From Erwinia sorbitola (GTDB lineage Bacteria > Pseudomonadota > Gammaproteobacteria > Enterobacterales > Enterobacteriaceae): a stretch of DNA of 64,000 bases. The stretch spans positions 3,227,501 through 3,291,500 of the forward strand of contig NZ_CP046509.1 in NCBI RefSeq assembly GCF_009738185.1. The letters run 5' to 3'. The notes beneath the pieces were generated by a model that saw nothing but the letters and a program-made list of their open reading frames with translations, was not told the DNA's origin and made no database searches. Position numbers and translations under genes: made by a program. Below, in pieces: positions 1-9,044 of this stretch (the first letter of the stretch is position 1; every line of letters starts with the position of its first letter).

Positions 1-54
1 AGGATTCACGCGGCAAGACTATAAATCACGCTAAAACAGGCCAAATCACACCAG

Positions 55-855
55 TTAAAGTGTTGCAGAGCGCTTTTGCGCCTGTTTCGCAGCTTCACTG
101 TTTGGGTACAGTTTAACCACCTGCTGATAGACCGCTTTGGCTTTCGCCTTGTCGCCTTTTTCCTGCATGATCACCCCAACCTTCAATAACGCATCTGCGC
201 TTTTAGGTGATTTGGGGTAATTTTTAACTACAGTGGCAAAATAAAATGCTGCGTCGTCTTTTTTGCCTTTGTTGTAATTCAGCTGGCCGAGCCAATAGTT
301 CGCGTTAGGCTGGTAAGTTGAATCCGGGTATTTCTTCACAAAAGCCTGAAACGCAGATATCGCCTGATCGTACTGTTTCTTTTCCAGTACCAGCGCAACA
401 GCCGCATTGTAGTCGGTATTCGCATCACCGCTCTGAGTTGGAGCAGCGGCAGCAGCTGGTGCTGCCGCCGGGTTGCTACTATCAGAAGAGCTGGCAGCAG
501 CCGCACCAGCACCTGAAGCAGCCGCTGCGCCGGCGTTTGCACCACCGCTGCTGAGACTGTCAATCTGCTGATAAAGCCCTTTCTGACGCTCCACAACCTG
601 ATTCAGCTGATAGCTATTTTCCTGAATTTGACCGCGTAATGAATCAATATCACTTTGAGTTTCGGAAAGTTGCTGCTGAAGCTGCTGGAGGAGTTGCGCT
701 TGAGAGTTAGAAATACGCTCAAGGGTAGTGACACGGTCTTCAACCGAGCCGGAGCCAACGTTACTGATTGTTGCCTGGGCATTAGCGGCCCAGGGGGCCG
801 CTACGCCAACCAGTAACGACAGACTCAACAAGTGAGTTCTGAAGCTACTAATCAT
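55..855 (-). CDS. cpoB: Cell division coordinator CpoB (YbgF), periplasmic TPR protein
   Basis: The 266-residue protein has a signal peptide (hydrophobic residues 9-20, likely cleavage after ANA at 26), a coiled coil at about 38-103 rich in Gln and Leu, an Ala/Ser/Pro linker at about 105-143, and three C-terminal tetratricopeptide repeats from about 147 to the end. This is the family architecture and usual length. In E. coli the coiled coil trimerises and binds TolA, and CpoB coordinates PBP1B activity with Tol-Pal outer-membrane constriction. The gene is last in the tol-pal group, 9 bp after pal, so it is presumably cotranscribed. The ATG start leads directly into the signal peptide. Confidence 0.96.
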   Translation of the reverse strand: MISSFRTHLLSLSLLVGVAAPWAANAQATISNVGSGSVEDRVTTLERISNSQAQLLQQLQQQLSETQSDIDSLRGQIQENSYQLNQVVERQKGLYQQIDSLSSGGANAGAAAASGAGAAAASSSDSSNPAAAPAAAAAPTQSGDANTDYNAAVALVLEKKQYDQAISAFQAFVKKYPDSTYQPNANYWLGQLNYNKGKKDDAAFYFATVVKNYPKSPKSADALLKVGVIMQEKGDKAKAKAVYQQVVKLYPNSEAAKQAQKRSATL

Positions 856-864
856 GTGATTCTC

Positions 865-1383
865 TTAGTAAACCAGTACTGCACGACGGTTTTTAGCATA
901 AGCTGCTTCGTCGTGACCCAGTACTGCAGGTTTTTCTTTACCGTAAGAAACGATAGAGATCTGGTCAGCAGAAACGCCTTTACCCTGCAGGTACATTTTA
1001 ACAGCTGAAGCACGACGTTCGCCCAGGGCGATGTTGTATTCAGGAGTACCGCGCTCATCCGCATGACCTTCTACAGTCACTTTGTATGATGGGTTGCTGC
1101 GCAGGAAGTTAGCGTGTGCATCCAGCATCTGAGCGAAGTCAGAAGCGATGTCATACTTATCCAGACCGAAGTATACGATGTTGTTTTTCTGCAGTTCTTG
1201 CATCTGCAGACGTGCCTGCTCATCAGAAGACATGTTACCGCTGTTCATGCCGCTGTTAGAACCGTCACCCATGCCCATACCGTTAGTCTGGTCATTGTTG
1301 TTGTTCTTGTGAGAGCTACATGCAGCCACTGCGATTACTGGCAGTGCCAGCATTAAGCCTTTCAGCACTTTGTTCAGTTGCAT
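865..1383 (-). CDS. pal: Peptidoglycan-associated outer-membrane lipoprotein Pal
   Basis: The 172-residue lipoprotein has a lipobox VAAC with the lipidated Cys at residue 22. A short low-complexity Asn/Gly/Met/Ser tether (about 26-53) precedes a C-terminal OmpA-like peptidoglycan-binding domain, marked by VEGHADERGTPEYN and GERRASAVKMYL. Pal sits in the inner leaflet of the outer membrane, binds peptidoglycan, and is moved to the division site by TolQRA with TolB. It lies 44 bp after tolB and 9 bp before cpoB. The tether is rich in GM/GS/NS and differs from the E. coli one, as expected for an unconstrained linker. Confidence 0.98.
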   Translation of the reverse strand: MQLNKVLKGLMLALPVIAVAACSSHKNNNNDQTNGMGMGDGSNSGMNSGNMSSDEQARLQMQELQKNNIVYFGLDKYDIASDFAQMLDAHANFLRSNPSYKVTVEGHADERGTPEYNIALGERRASAVKMYLQGKGVSADQISIVSYGKEKPAVLGHDEAAYAKNRRAVLVY

Positions 1384-1427
1384 TATTTAATTCCTATTAT
1401 AGTTTGCCATACATATTTACACATGCA

Positions 1428-2720
1428 TCACAGATACGGCGACCAGGCAGGAAATTTGACCTGTCCATCGGTTGCCGGAAGACGCGCTTTGAAACGCCCA
1501 TCCGTCGAAACCAACTGCAATACGGAACCCATACCCTGTGTAGAGCTGTAGATTACCATTGTGCCGTTAGGTGCGAGACTTGGCGTCTCATCCAGGAACG
1601 TGTCCGTTAATTGTTGAACGGCTCCCGTTACCAGATCTTGTCGGGCGACGTGTTGAGCGCCGCCATTGGTGCTGATCATCACCATAGATTTACCATCAGT
1701 GCTTACGTCGGCGTCCTGGTTCTGAGAACCTTCCCAGGTAATACGCTGGGCAGTACCGCCGCTTGCGCTGACTTTATAGATTTGCGGGCGACCGGCCTGA
1801 TCAGAGGTATAAGCCAGACTCTGGCTGTCCGGGAACCACGTTGGCTCGGTGCTGTTGTAGCGACCATCAGTGACCTGACGAATCTGACCAGAACCAATAT
1901 CCATCACATACAGATTCAGGCTACCGGTTTTAGATAACGCAAACGCCAGTTTGCTGCCATCTGGAGAGAATGCCGGCGCACCATTGTGACGTGGGAACGA
2001 AGCAACCTGTCTGATAGCGCCGTTTGCCAGCGTCTGGATAACCAGTGCAGACTTACCGCTTTCAAAGGTAACGTACGCCACTTTGCTACCATCTGGTGAC
2101 CAGGCTGGTGACATCAGTGGTTCAGGAGAGCGATGTACCACAAACTGATTGTAACCATCGTAGTCAGAGACGCGCAGCTCATAAGGGAACTGACCGCCGT
2201 TGGTCTGTACTACGTAAGCAATACGGGTACGGAACGCACCTTTAATGCCGGTCAGTTTCTCAAAGCTTTCATCACTGGCAGTGTGCGCTGCATAACGCAA
2301 CCACTGTTTGGTGACTTTAAACTGATTCTGAGCCAGCACAGCGCCCGGGTTGCCGGAAGTATCCACCAGCTGGTAAGAAACCTGATAGCTTCCGTCCGCG
2401 CCTGGCTGAACCTGGCCTACTACCACGGCATCAATACCCAGTGCGCTCCATGCAGCAGGCTGCACTTCGGCAGCAGTGGTTGGCTGCTGTGGTAAACGTG
2501 AACGATCGATTGGATTGAATTTACCGCTGTTGCGTAAATCAGCAGCAACAATGCCACCAATATCTTCTGGCGCAGCACCTGGGCCATCCCATTTGAAGGG
2601 GACAACACCAATTGGACGCGCAGAATTTACACCCTGGGTAATTTCAATGCGTACTTCTGCATGCGCAACTGCGACAAACAGCATTAAAAAACTCAGCGCT
2701 ACACGAAATGCCTGCTTCAT
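1428..2720 (-). CDS. tolB: Tol-Pal system periplasmic protein TolB
   Basis: TolB has 430 residues with a signal peptide cleaved after AHA (residue 21), an N-terminal alpha/beta domain to about 160, and a six-bladed beta-propeller carrying repeated SPDGSKVAYVTF-like PD40 motifs. It binds Pal and the TolA C-terminus in the periplasm. I chose the ATG at 2718-2720 because it follows GGGAGAAAGA and begins MKQAFRVA, like the E. coli protein; an in-frame ATG nine codons upstream (2747) would put charged residues ahead of the signal peptide. The gene follows tolA after 109 bp containing a hairpin. Confidence 0.97.
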   Translation of the reverse strand: MKQAFRVALSFLMLFVAVAHAEVRIEITQGVNSARPIGVVPFKWDGPGAAPEDIGGIVAADLRNSGKFNPIDRSRLPQQPTTAAEVQPAAWSALGIDAVVVGQVQPGADGSYQVSYQLVDTSGNPGAVLAQNQFKVTKQWLRYAAHTASDESFEKLTGIKGAFRTRIAYVVQTNGGQFPYELRVSDYDGYNQFVVHRSPEPLMSPAWSPDGSKVAYVTFESGKSALVIQTLANGAIRQVASFPRHNGAPAFSPDGSKLAFALSKTGSLNLYVMDIGSGQIRQVTDGRYNSTEPTWFPDSQSLAYTSDQAGRPQIYKVSASGGTAQRITWEGSQNQDADVSTDGKSMVMISTNGGAQHVARQDLVTGAVQQLTDTFLDETPSLAPNGTMVIYSSTQGMGSVLQLVSTDGRFKARLPATDGQVKFPAWSPYL

Positions 2721-2785
2721 TCTTTCTCCCTTATCCGGGCATAGCACCCACGATAATTAGCCTTGTATCAAGAAACCTAAGAGTA

Positions 2786-2814
2786 CGGCATGCAGAACAT
2801 AGTTCAACATGCCG
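2786..2814 (-). repeat. Intercistronic hairpin between tolA and tolB
   Basis: CGGCATG (2786-2792) pairs with CATGCCG (2808-2814), and inside it GAAC (2795-2798) pairs with GTTC (2802-2805) around an ATA loop. There is no following U-tract, so it is more likely an mRNA processing or stability structure than a terminator. TolB is generally made at a different level from TolA, which such an element could help set (inference). Confidence 0.6.
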
Positions 2815-2829
2815 CTGATTACTGAATTC

Positions 2830-4089
2830 TTACAGTTTAAACACGACCGTTGCTTCTTTCACCGCCTGCCAGACATCCTGACTAGGTGGTTTCGGGATTT
2901 TCGCCGTACGTGCCGCACTTAATGCAGCCTGGCACAGTGCAGGATCGCCACCCGCAGAAGTTGCAGAAATCAGCAAGCCATCCGGCGCCAGCTTGATGCG
3001 GATATCGCATGTTTGTCCGGCGAAAGTATCAGCATCATACAACTTACTCTGGATTGCGCCTTTCACCTGGCCGAGATAACTGTCAATGGCAGCTCCCGAT
3101 GCACCCGCTTTTTTCTGATTGCCCTGCCCTGCGGCACCGCCACCACCGGCTGCGTTGCCAGATTTTGGCGCATTTTTACCTGAAGTCAGGTCGCCCAGCA
3201 GGTCTCCGACATCGCCGGATTCCTTAGCGGCTTCAGCGGCGGCCTTCTTCTTGGCTGCGGCATCAGCTTTGGCTTTCGCCGCTGCTTCAGCTTTCGCTTT
3301 CGCGGCGGCATCGGCTTTTTCTTTCGCTGCCGCTGCGGCTTTCTCTTTAGCTTCTTCCGCAGCTTTGGCTTTCGCCTCAGCGGCGGCCTGCTCTTTAGCT
3401 TCCTGCGCGGCAGCTTTTGCATCCGCAGCAGCTTTCGCTTTAGCGTCAGCGGCTGCTTTGGCTTTCGCATCAGCAGCGGCTTTCACTTTAGCTGCTTCGG
3501 CGGCGGCCTGTTTTGCCTCAGCTTCAGCTTCTTTTTTTGCGTCGGCAGCGGCTTTTTTCGCCTCTTCAGCCGCTTTTTTCTGTGCATCTGCGGCAGACTT
3601 CGCCTGAGCATCAGCCTGAGCTTTCGCATCCGCTTTGGCCTTCGCCGCCGCTGCTTCTGCCTGTTTTTGCTCCTGCTGTGCCTGCTTCGCAGCATCAGCG
3701 GCCTGCTTCTGCTCGGCGGCCTGTTCAGCAGCCTGCTGTTTAGCCTCTTCCTGGGCTTGCAGTCGCTCTTTTTCGATCTGTTTCAGTCGCTGCTGCTCTG
3801 CGGCCTGCTTCTGCTGCAACTCTTCTGCCTGCTGTTTAGCCTGCTTTTGACGTTGCTGTTCAGCTCGCTTGCTGTCACTTTGCTGATTTTGCTGACGATT
3901 GTACTGTTCTACGACCGCGCCAGGATCGACCATAACTGCATCAATATCGCCACCGCCACCGCCGCCGCTGGCGTCGATGTTTTCGTCAAACGAGCTCCAC
4001 ACCAGCACTGCCACCAGAATAATGTGGAAGATAACTGACAGGGTTATGGCTCGTTTTAACTTTTCGTCTTGCTCGGTTGCCTTCGACAC
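2830..4089 (-). CDS. tolA: TolA, inner-membrane/periplasm-spanning energy transducer
   Basis: TolA has 419 residues. A single TM helix (about 14-34) carries the conserved S18/H22 pair that contacts TolQ-TolR. Gly-rich hinges at 42-48 flank a very long Ala/Lys/Glu/Gln helical domain (about 60-300, with many KAAADAKAK-type repeats). The C-terminal globular domain (about 325-419) ends in VVFKL and binds TolB and Pal. The start is GTG at 4087-4089, giving MSKATEQDEKL as in E. coli, which also uses GTG. The repetitive domain is prone to length change between strains. It lies 29 bp after tolR. Confidence 0.98.
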   Translation of the reverse strand: MSKATEQDEKLKRAITLSVIFHIILVAVLVWSSFDENIDASGGGGGGDIDAVMVDPGAVVEQYNRQQNQQSDSKRAEQQRQKQAKQQAEELQQKQAAEQQRLKQIEKERLQAQEEAKQQAAEQAAEQKQAADAAKQAQQEQKQAEAAAAKAKADAKAQADAQAKSAADAQKKAAEEAKKAAADAKKEAEAEAKQAAAEAAKVKAAADAKAKAAADAKAKAAADAKAAAQEAKEQAAAEAKAKAAEEAKEKAAAAAKEKADAAAKAKAEAAAKAKADAAAKKKAAAEAAKESGDVGDLLGDLTSGKNAPKSGNAAGGGGAAGQGNQKKAGASGAAIDSYLGQVKGAIQSKLYDADTFAGQTCDIRIKLAPDGLLISATSAGGDPALCQAALSAARTAKIPKPPSQDVWQAVKEATVVFKL

Positions 4090-4118
4090 TCTCGGTTCCC
4101 AAAAACGGTTCGAATGAA

Positions 4119-4547
4119 TTAAATCGGCTGCGTCATTAATCCGACAGACTTCACGCCTGCCTGATGCAGCAAGTTCAGTGCCTTGATGATTTCCTCGTAA
4201 GGAACCTCTTTGGCTCCGCCAATCAGGAACACCGTTTTAGGGTTGGCCGTAAGGCGACGCTGCGCTTCGGCTACCACCTGTTCCGCTGGCAACTGCTCCA
4301 TCCGATCGTGATCGACCACCAGGCTGTACTGCCCGACGCCTGCAACTTCAACAATCACAGGAGGATTATCATCGCTGGAGACGGTTTTAGAATCTGTTGC
4401 GTCCGGTAGATCAACTTCCACGCTTTGAGTGATGATTGGCGCCGTTGCCATAAAAATCAGCAGCAGCACCAGCAGCACGTCCAGCAACGGAACAATATTG
4501 ATCTCGGACTTGACGTCGCGGCGACCGCGACCACGCCTTCTGACCAT
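4119..4547 (-). CDS. tolR: TolR, ExbD-family Tol-Pal proton-channel subunit
   Basis: TolR has 142 residues: a basic cytoplasmic N-terminus (RRRGRGRRD), one TM helix at about 19-39 with the essential protonatable Asp at residue 23 in NIVPLLDVLL, and a periplasmic domain ending SVGLMTQPI. TolR and TolQ form the pmf-driven stator that powers TolA. Length and sequence match the family closely. It is 13 bp after tolQ. Confidence 0.98.
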   Translation of the reverse strand: MVRRRGRGRRDVKSEINIVPLLDVLLVLLLIFMATAPIITQSVEVDLPDATDSKTVSSDDNPPVIVEVAGVGQYSLVVDHDRMEQLPAEQVVAEAQRRLTANPKTVFLIGGAKEVPYEEIIKALNLLHQAGVKSVGLMTQPI

Positions 4548-4560
4548 GCTAACCTCCGAC

Positions 4561-5247
4561 TTACTTGCTTACGTCGCTAGAAAAAGCCTGACGATGCAGG
4601 ATAGCCGTGAATTCTTCCATAAAGTTGTCGTAGTTCTGCTCCAGCTTGTTCACGCGCTGGGTCAGGCGGTTGTAGGCCATAACCGCAGGGATAGCGGCGA
4701 ACAGACCGATTGCGGTTGCAATCAGCGCTTCTGCAATACCCGGTGCTACCATCTGTAAAGTGGCCTGCTTCACCGCACCCAGTGCGATAAAGGCGTGCAT
4801 AATCCCCCATACCGTACCAAACAGACCAATATAAGGGCTGATGGAACCTACGGTACCGAGGAAAGGTATATGGTTTTCCAGCGCTTCCAGTTCACGGTTC
4901 ATGGAAATACGCATAGCTCGGGTCGCGCCCTCCACAACCGCTTCCGGCGCATGGTTGTTAGCACGATGCAGACGGGCAAACTCTTTAAATCCCGCATAGA
5001 AAATTTGCTCAGAACCGCCCAGCTCATCGCGACGAGCCTGGCTTTCCTGATAGAGACGAGACAGTTCGATACCAGACCAAAACTTATCTTCGAAGGCATC
5101 TGCATCACGCGTAGCTGCATTCAAAATACGGGTGCGCTGAATGATAACGGCCCAGGATGCGATAGAAAAACCCATTAAAATCAACATGATAAGTTTGACC
5201 AGAAGGCTCGCCTTCAGGAACAAATCAAGAATGTTCATGTCAGTCAC
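4561..5247 (-). CDS. tolQ: TolQ, ExbB/MotA-family Tol-Pal proton-channel subunit
   Basis: TolQ has 228 residues and three TM helices (about 14-36, 136-160, 170-193); the last two carry GTVWGIMHAF and EALIATAIGLFAAIPAV, which line the channel. The start is GTG at 5245-5247. It overlaps the ybgC stop in GTGA (5244-5247), so translation is probably coupled to ybgC. The C-terminus ends FSSDVSK, two residues shorter than E. coli TolQ. Confidence 0.98.
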   Translation of the reverse strand: MTDMNILDLFLKASLLVKLIMLILMGFSIASWAVIIQRTRILNAATRDADAFEDKFWSGIELSRLYQESQARRDELGGSEQIFYAGFKEFARLHRANNHAPEAVVEGATRAMRISMNRELEALENHIPFLGTVGSISPYIGLFGTVWGIMHAFIALGAVKQATLQMVAPGIAEALIATAIGLFAAIPAVMAYNRLTQRVNKLEQNYDNFMEEFTAILHRQAFSSDVSK

Positions 5248-5648
5248 TGCTTGAACTCCGCGACAATAGACTTGGGAAGCGCTATCGGCTTCATTAGATG
5301 TGGATTGATGCAGGCGATCAAGACCTCTGCCTCATTGAGCACACGGCCTTCTGCATTAACGATGCGTTGTGCGAATGTCATGGTCGTTCTGGTCATGCCA
5401 ATAACCTCGCTTTGCACATCGAGCATTTCGTCGAGTCGTGCAGCTGCAAGGTAATCAACCGTGATACGACGCACGACGAAAGCCACCTGCTGTTCCAGCA
5501 GAGCCTGTTGATTGAAATGGCGCTGGCGCAGCATTTCAGTTCGTGCCCGTTCATAAAAAGCGACATAGCTGGCATGGTAAACCACACCACCGGCATCGGT
5601 ATCTTCGTAATAGACACGCACCGGCCATCGAAACAGCGTTGTACTCAC
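5244..5648 (-). CDS. ybgC: Acyl-CoA thioester hydrolase YbgC
   Basis: This 134-residue hot-dog-fold thioesterase has the family active-site stretch YYEDTDAGGVVYHASY, with D18 and H25 matching the E. coli catalytic positions. YbgC hydrolyses short-chain acyl-CoA and interacts with phospholipid-synthesis proteins at the inner membrane. The start is GTG (5646-5648) behind GGGAT. It is the first gene of the tol operon, with 250 bp to the upstream ybgE terminator. A TATAGT hexamer at about 5690-5695 (minus) is a possible -10 element. Confidence 0.96.
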   Translation of the reverse strand: MSTTLFRWPVRVYYEDTDAGGVVYHASYVAFYERARTEMLRQRHFNQQALLEQQVAFVVRRITVDYLAAARLDEMLDVQSEVIGMTRTTMTFAQRIVNAEGRVLNEAEVLIACINPHLMKPIALPKSIVAEFKQ

Positions 5649-5865
5649 TCTACATCCCGGTAATGCTAACGTTGGTACAGGAAAACGTTGCTACTATACG
5701 CAAGAGCTAACCTATTGGGAATGGGTTGCCACAAGCTGATGAAAATAATTATCGCACCGTAACAACTTCACTAATTTCAGCACATTTGTTAGACAATGAT
5801 TGACATAAAAGCAGCTGAGAAAAGATTTAAAGGCAATACAACGCGGTGTTTTAAGAAGAGAAGAA

Positions 5866-5893
5866 CAGAGGGGCCTGAGAAACTGCCCCTCTG
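5866..5893 (-). terminator. Rho-independent terminator after cydABX-ybgE
   Basis: On the minus strand CAGAGGGGC pairs perfectly with GCCCCTCTG around a 10-nt loop, followed by a pyrimidine-rich TTCTTCTCTTCTT. It begins 5 nt after the ybgE stop and separates the cyd operon from the tol operon. Confidence 0.8.
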
Positions 5894-5898
5894 CACTA

Positions 5899-6192
5899 TC
5901 AGAGGAAGAAAAAGCCGACTCCACTCAGCAGGATCAACAACGCCGGAAGTGGAGAGAAGAAACCGCGCCAGCGCAAACGGTGCGGGCGGAAACCCACGCC
6001 GTGAATCACACCGGTACAAACGGCCCACATCAGTACCAGCCCCTGCCAGATAGCCAGGTCGCTGCTGTTGGCCGCAAAGCGCGCCGGGTTCCAAAACATA
6101 CATCCCGCCAGCACTAATGCAGCCACCAGGGAAAGAGCCCGCAACGGGCCCTTATCCATAAGTTGATAGAGTCGAGCGATGCCCTCCCCCAT
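5899..6192 (-). CDS. ybgE: Cyd operon protein YbgE
   Basis: This 97-residue membrane protein has three hydrophobic segments (about 17-33, 46-66, 77-97) and the family signatures MDKGPLRALS, AGCMFWNPARFAA and GVIHGVGFRP. It resembles E. coli YbgE along its whole length. Its function is not firmly established; it belongs with the cytochrome bd operon. The start codon overlaps the cydX stop by one base (TAATG), implying translational coupling. Confidence 0.95.
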   Translation of the reverse strand: MGEGIARLYQLMDKGPLRALSLVAALVLAGCMFWNPARFAANSSDLAIWQGLVLMWAVCTGVIHGVGFRPHRLRWRGFFSPLPALLILLSGVGFFFL

Positions 6193-6305
6193 TACAGCTT
6201 CTCTTTACTCGCAGCAGACGCTTCAGCTTGTTCCAGCGCCAGTGCCGTAATGATACCGAAGGCACAGGCCAGCAGCGTGCCGAGAATCCAGGCAAAATAC
6301 CACAT
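6192..6305 (-). CDS. cydX: Cytochrome bd-I small subunit CydX
   Basis: This 37-codon gene encodes a protein beginning MWYFAWILGTLLACAFG and ending SKEKL. It is one TM helix and nearly identical to E. coli CydX in its first 25 residues, including the conserved Trp6 and Glu25. CydX stabilises the CydAB haem b595/d site. It lies 15 bp after cydB and overlaps ybgE by one base. It is easily missed because of its size. Confidence 0.97.
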   Translation of the reverse strand: MWYFAWILGTLLACAFGIITALALEQAEASAASKEKL

Positions 6306-6320
6306 GATGTCGCTCCTTCC

Positions 6321-7460
6321 TTAGTAGAGAGAATTGCTGTTACTTTCAATCTGTTCTTTGGTCACACGACCGAACATTTTGTAGTAACACCAGGCTGTAT
6401 AGGCCAGGATGATCGGAACGAAGATGATGGCCGTTACGGTCATAACTTTCAGCGTCAGCACTGTTGATGTGGCATCCCACATTGTCAGGCTAATATTCGG
6501 TACGGTGCTTGATGGCATCACGAACGGGAACATGGCGATACCCGCAGTCAGGATGACACAGGCCAGCGTCAGTGAAGAGAACACAAACGCCCATGCCCCT
6601 TTCTCAAGCCGTGAGAACAGAATCGTTAACAGCGGCAGTACCACACCCAGTGCCGGGATAGCCCAGAGAACAGGTGCGTGGTTGAAGTTTACCATCCAGG
6701 CACCCGCCTGACGGCTCACTTCTTTGGCCAGTGGATTAGATGCACCGTTATGATCCATCACTGAAGTCACGACGTAACCATCAATGCCGTACACTACCCA
6801 GATACCAGCCAGCACGAAGCACACCATCATTACCGCAGCAGAAATCTGTGCTGCTTTGCGTGTACGCAGGTGGAGTTCACCAACGGTACGCATCTGCAAA
6901 TAGGTGGCACCCTGAGTCAGGATCATGGTCAGGCTGACAATACCGGCCAGCAGGCCAAACGGGTTCAGCAGCTGGAAAAAGTTACCGGTATAGAACAGAC
7001 GCAGATCGCTGTCGATATGGAACGGTACGCCCTGTAACAGGTTACCGAATGCCACACCAATCACCAGCGGCGGAACAAAGCTACCGATGAAGATCCCCCA
7101 GTCCCACATACCACGCCAGCGCATATCTTCAATCTTAGAGCGGTAGTCGAACCCGACCGGACGGAAGAACAGTGACGCCAGCACCAGGATCATCGCCACA
7201 TAAAAGCCGGAAAACGCAGCAGCATAAACCATCGGCCAGGCGGCAAACAGCGCGCCGCCTGCGGTGATCAGCCAAACCTGGTTACCGTCCCAGTGTGGAG
7301 CGATACTGTTGATCATAATTCGGCGCTCGGTATCGGTACGACCAAGAATGCGGGTCAGCATCCCTACCCCCATATCGAAGCCGTCGGCGACTGCAAAACC
7401 AATCAGCAAAATGCCGATCAGCAGCCACCAGATAAAACGCAATTCTTCATAAGTTAACAT
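6321..7460 (-). CDS. cydB: Cytochrome bd-I ubiquinol oxidase subunit II
   Basis: CydB has 379 residues and the usual eight or more TM helices. It begins MLTYEELRFIWWLLIGILLIGFAVADGFDMGVG, and carries SIAPHWDGNQVWLITAGGALFAAWP and WCYYKMFGRV near the C-terminus. It is the second large subunit of the high-affinity oxygen reductase in the cytoplasmic membrane. It follows cydA by 15 bp and precedes cydX by 15 bp. Confidence 0.98.
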   Translation of the reverse strand: MLTYEELRFIWWLLIGILLIGFAVADGFDMGVGMLTRILGRTDTERRIMINSIAPHWDGNQVWLITAGGALFAAWPMVYAAAFSGFYVAMILVLASLFFRPVGFDYRSKIEDMRWRGMWDWGIFIGSFVPPLVIGVAFGNLLQGVPFHIDSDLRLFYTGNFFQLLNPFGLLAGIVSLTMILTQGATYLQMRTVGELHLRTRKAAQISAAVMMVCFVLAGIWVVYGIDGYVVTSVMDHNGASNPLAKEVSRQAGAWMVNFNHAPVLWAIPALGVVLPLLTILFSRLEKGAWAFVFSSLTLACVILTAGIAMFPFVMPSSTVPNISLTMWDATSTVLTLKVMTVTAIIFVPIILAYTAWCYYKMFGRVTKEQIESNSNSLY

Positions 7461-7475
7461 GTGTGGACTCCTGTC

Positions 7476-9044
7476 TTAGCGTGCCGGCTGCGAGGCGATG
7501 CTGGACTGTTCATAGTGATAGCGTCCGGTTTTCAGGCTGCTTGGACCCAGGCGAGCGAACTTGAACATCAGATACATTTCAGCCACCAGGAACAGCGTGT
7601 ACAGACCACAAATCAGCCCCATTGAGAACAGCAGGTCGCCGACAGTCAGTGATGAGTTCGCTACAGCGGTTGGCAACACTTCACCAATTGCCCACGGCTG
7701 ACGGCCGTACTCTGCAACAAACCAGCCTGATTCAATAGCAATCCACGGCAGCGGAATACCGTACAGAGCACATTTCAGCAGAAGCGGGCATTTACCAATA
7801 CGGTTACGAATGACTGACCAGAATGAGAGGCCAATGATCAGTAACATCAGCACGCCACAAAGAACCATGATGCGGAAGGAGAAATAGAGCGGTGCAACAC
7901 TCGGAATCGAGTCTTTGGTTGCCTGCTGGATCTGTGCTTCGCTGGCATCTGTAACTTTCGGTGTATAGCGTTTTAACAGCAGACCATAGCCAAGATCGTG
8001 TTTCGCTTCATTAAACGCAGTTCTTACCGCCGGATCCTGATTACCTGTGCGCAACTCCTGCAACAGCTCATAGGCTTTCATCCCGTTACGAATACGCACT
8101 TCATGCTGTTGCATCAGCTCTTTCAGCCCGGTGACCTGCTTATCGACAGATCGGGTTGCGATCAAGCCCAGAGCCCACGGAATCTGGATTGCATATTTAT
8201 TCTGCTGTGCTTCCTGATCAGGAATACCAAACAGAGTAAAGGCGGCTGGTGCAGGCTGTGTTTCCCACTCTGCTTCGATTGCGGCCAGTTTGGTTTTCTG
8301 TACGTCACCAATTTCATAGCCTGATTCATCACCCAGCACGATAACGGACAGGATAGCCGCCATACCGAAGCTGGCAGCAATGGCAAATGAGCGCTTGGCG
8401 AAAGCAATGTCGCGGCCACGCAGCAGATAGTAAGCACTGATACCAAGAATGAACATGGCACCACAGGTGTAACCCGCTGCAACGGTGTGCACGAATTTAA
8501 CCTGTGCTACCGGGTTCAGCACCAGCTCGGAGAAGCTGACCATCTCCATGCGCATGGTTTCAAAGTTAAAGTCAGATGCGACAGGATTCTGCATCCAGCC
8601 GTTTGCCACCAGAATCCACAGTGCGGAGAGGTTAGAACCTAATGCGACCAGCCAGGTCACTGCCATATGCTGCACTTTGCCCAGGCGATCCCAGCCAAAG
8701 AAGAACAGCCCGACAAAGGTCGACTCAAGGAAGAACGCCATTAAGCCTTCAATGGCGAGAGGGGCACCGAAGATATCACCCACGTAGTGCGAGTAATAAG
8801 ACCAGTTCGTACCGAACTGGAACTCCATGGTCAGCCCGGTTGCAACACCCAGGGCAAAGTTAATACCAAACAACTTTCCCCAGAACTTGGTCATATCTTT
8901 GTAGATTTGTTTACCAGACAGTACATAAACCGTTTCCATGATGGCCAGTAAAAACGCCATACCCAGCGTTAATGGCACAAACAAGAAATGGTACATAGCA
9001 GTCAAAGCAAACTGTAATCGCGACAGTTCGACAATATCAAACAT
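7476..9044 (-). CDS. cydA: Cytochrome bd-I ubiquinol oxidase subunit I
   Basis: CydA has 522 residues. Visible features are the haem b595 ligand H19 (TAMYHFLFVP), E99 and E107 in the GLMAFFLESTF helix, the haem b558 ligands His near 186 (VKFVHTVAAGY) and Met near 393 (FRIMVLCG), the quinol-binding Q-loop (about 250-330, with ETQPAPAAFTLFG), and GRQPWAIGEVLPT near the end. It carries out quinol oxidation and the four-electron reduction of O2 to water without proton pumping. AAGGAG precedes the ATG. About 570 bp of noncoding DNA lies upstream, suited to oxygen control. Confidence 0.98.
   Translation of the reverse strand: MFDIVELSRLQFALTAMYHFLFVPLTLGMAFLLAIMETVYVLSGKQIYKDMTKFWGKLFGINFALGVATGLTMEFQFGTNWSYYSHYVGDIFGAPLAIEGLMAFFLESTFVGLFFFGWDRLGKVQHMAVTWLVALGSNLSALWILVANGWMQNPVASDFNFETMRMEMVSFSELVLNPVAQVKFVHTVAAGYTCGAMFILGISAYYLLRGRDIAFAKRSFAIAASFGMAAILSVIVLGDESGYEIGDVQKTKLAAIEAEWETQPAPAAFTLFGIPDQEAQQNKYAIQIPWALGLIATRSVDKQVTGLKELMQQHEVRIRNGMKAYELLQELRTGNQDPAVRTAFNEAKHDLGYGLLLKRYTPKVTDASEAQIQQATKDSIPSVAPLYFSFRIMVLCGVLMLLIIGLSFWSVIRNRIGKCPLLLKCALYGIPLPWIAIESGWFVAEYGRQPWAIGEVLPTAVANSSLTVGDLLFSMGLICGLYTLFLVAEMYLMFKFARLGPSSLKTGRYHYEQSSIASQPAR

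Noticed and set aside
3119..3607. A 162-codon Ala/Ser/Phe-rich frame opposite tolA, looking like a low-complexity membrane protein.
   Set aside because: It is the complement of the Ala/Lys-rich TolA repeat domain; the apparent hydrophobicity comes from the repeat codons.
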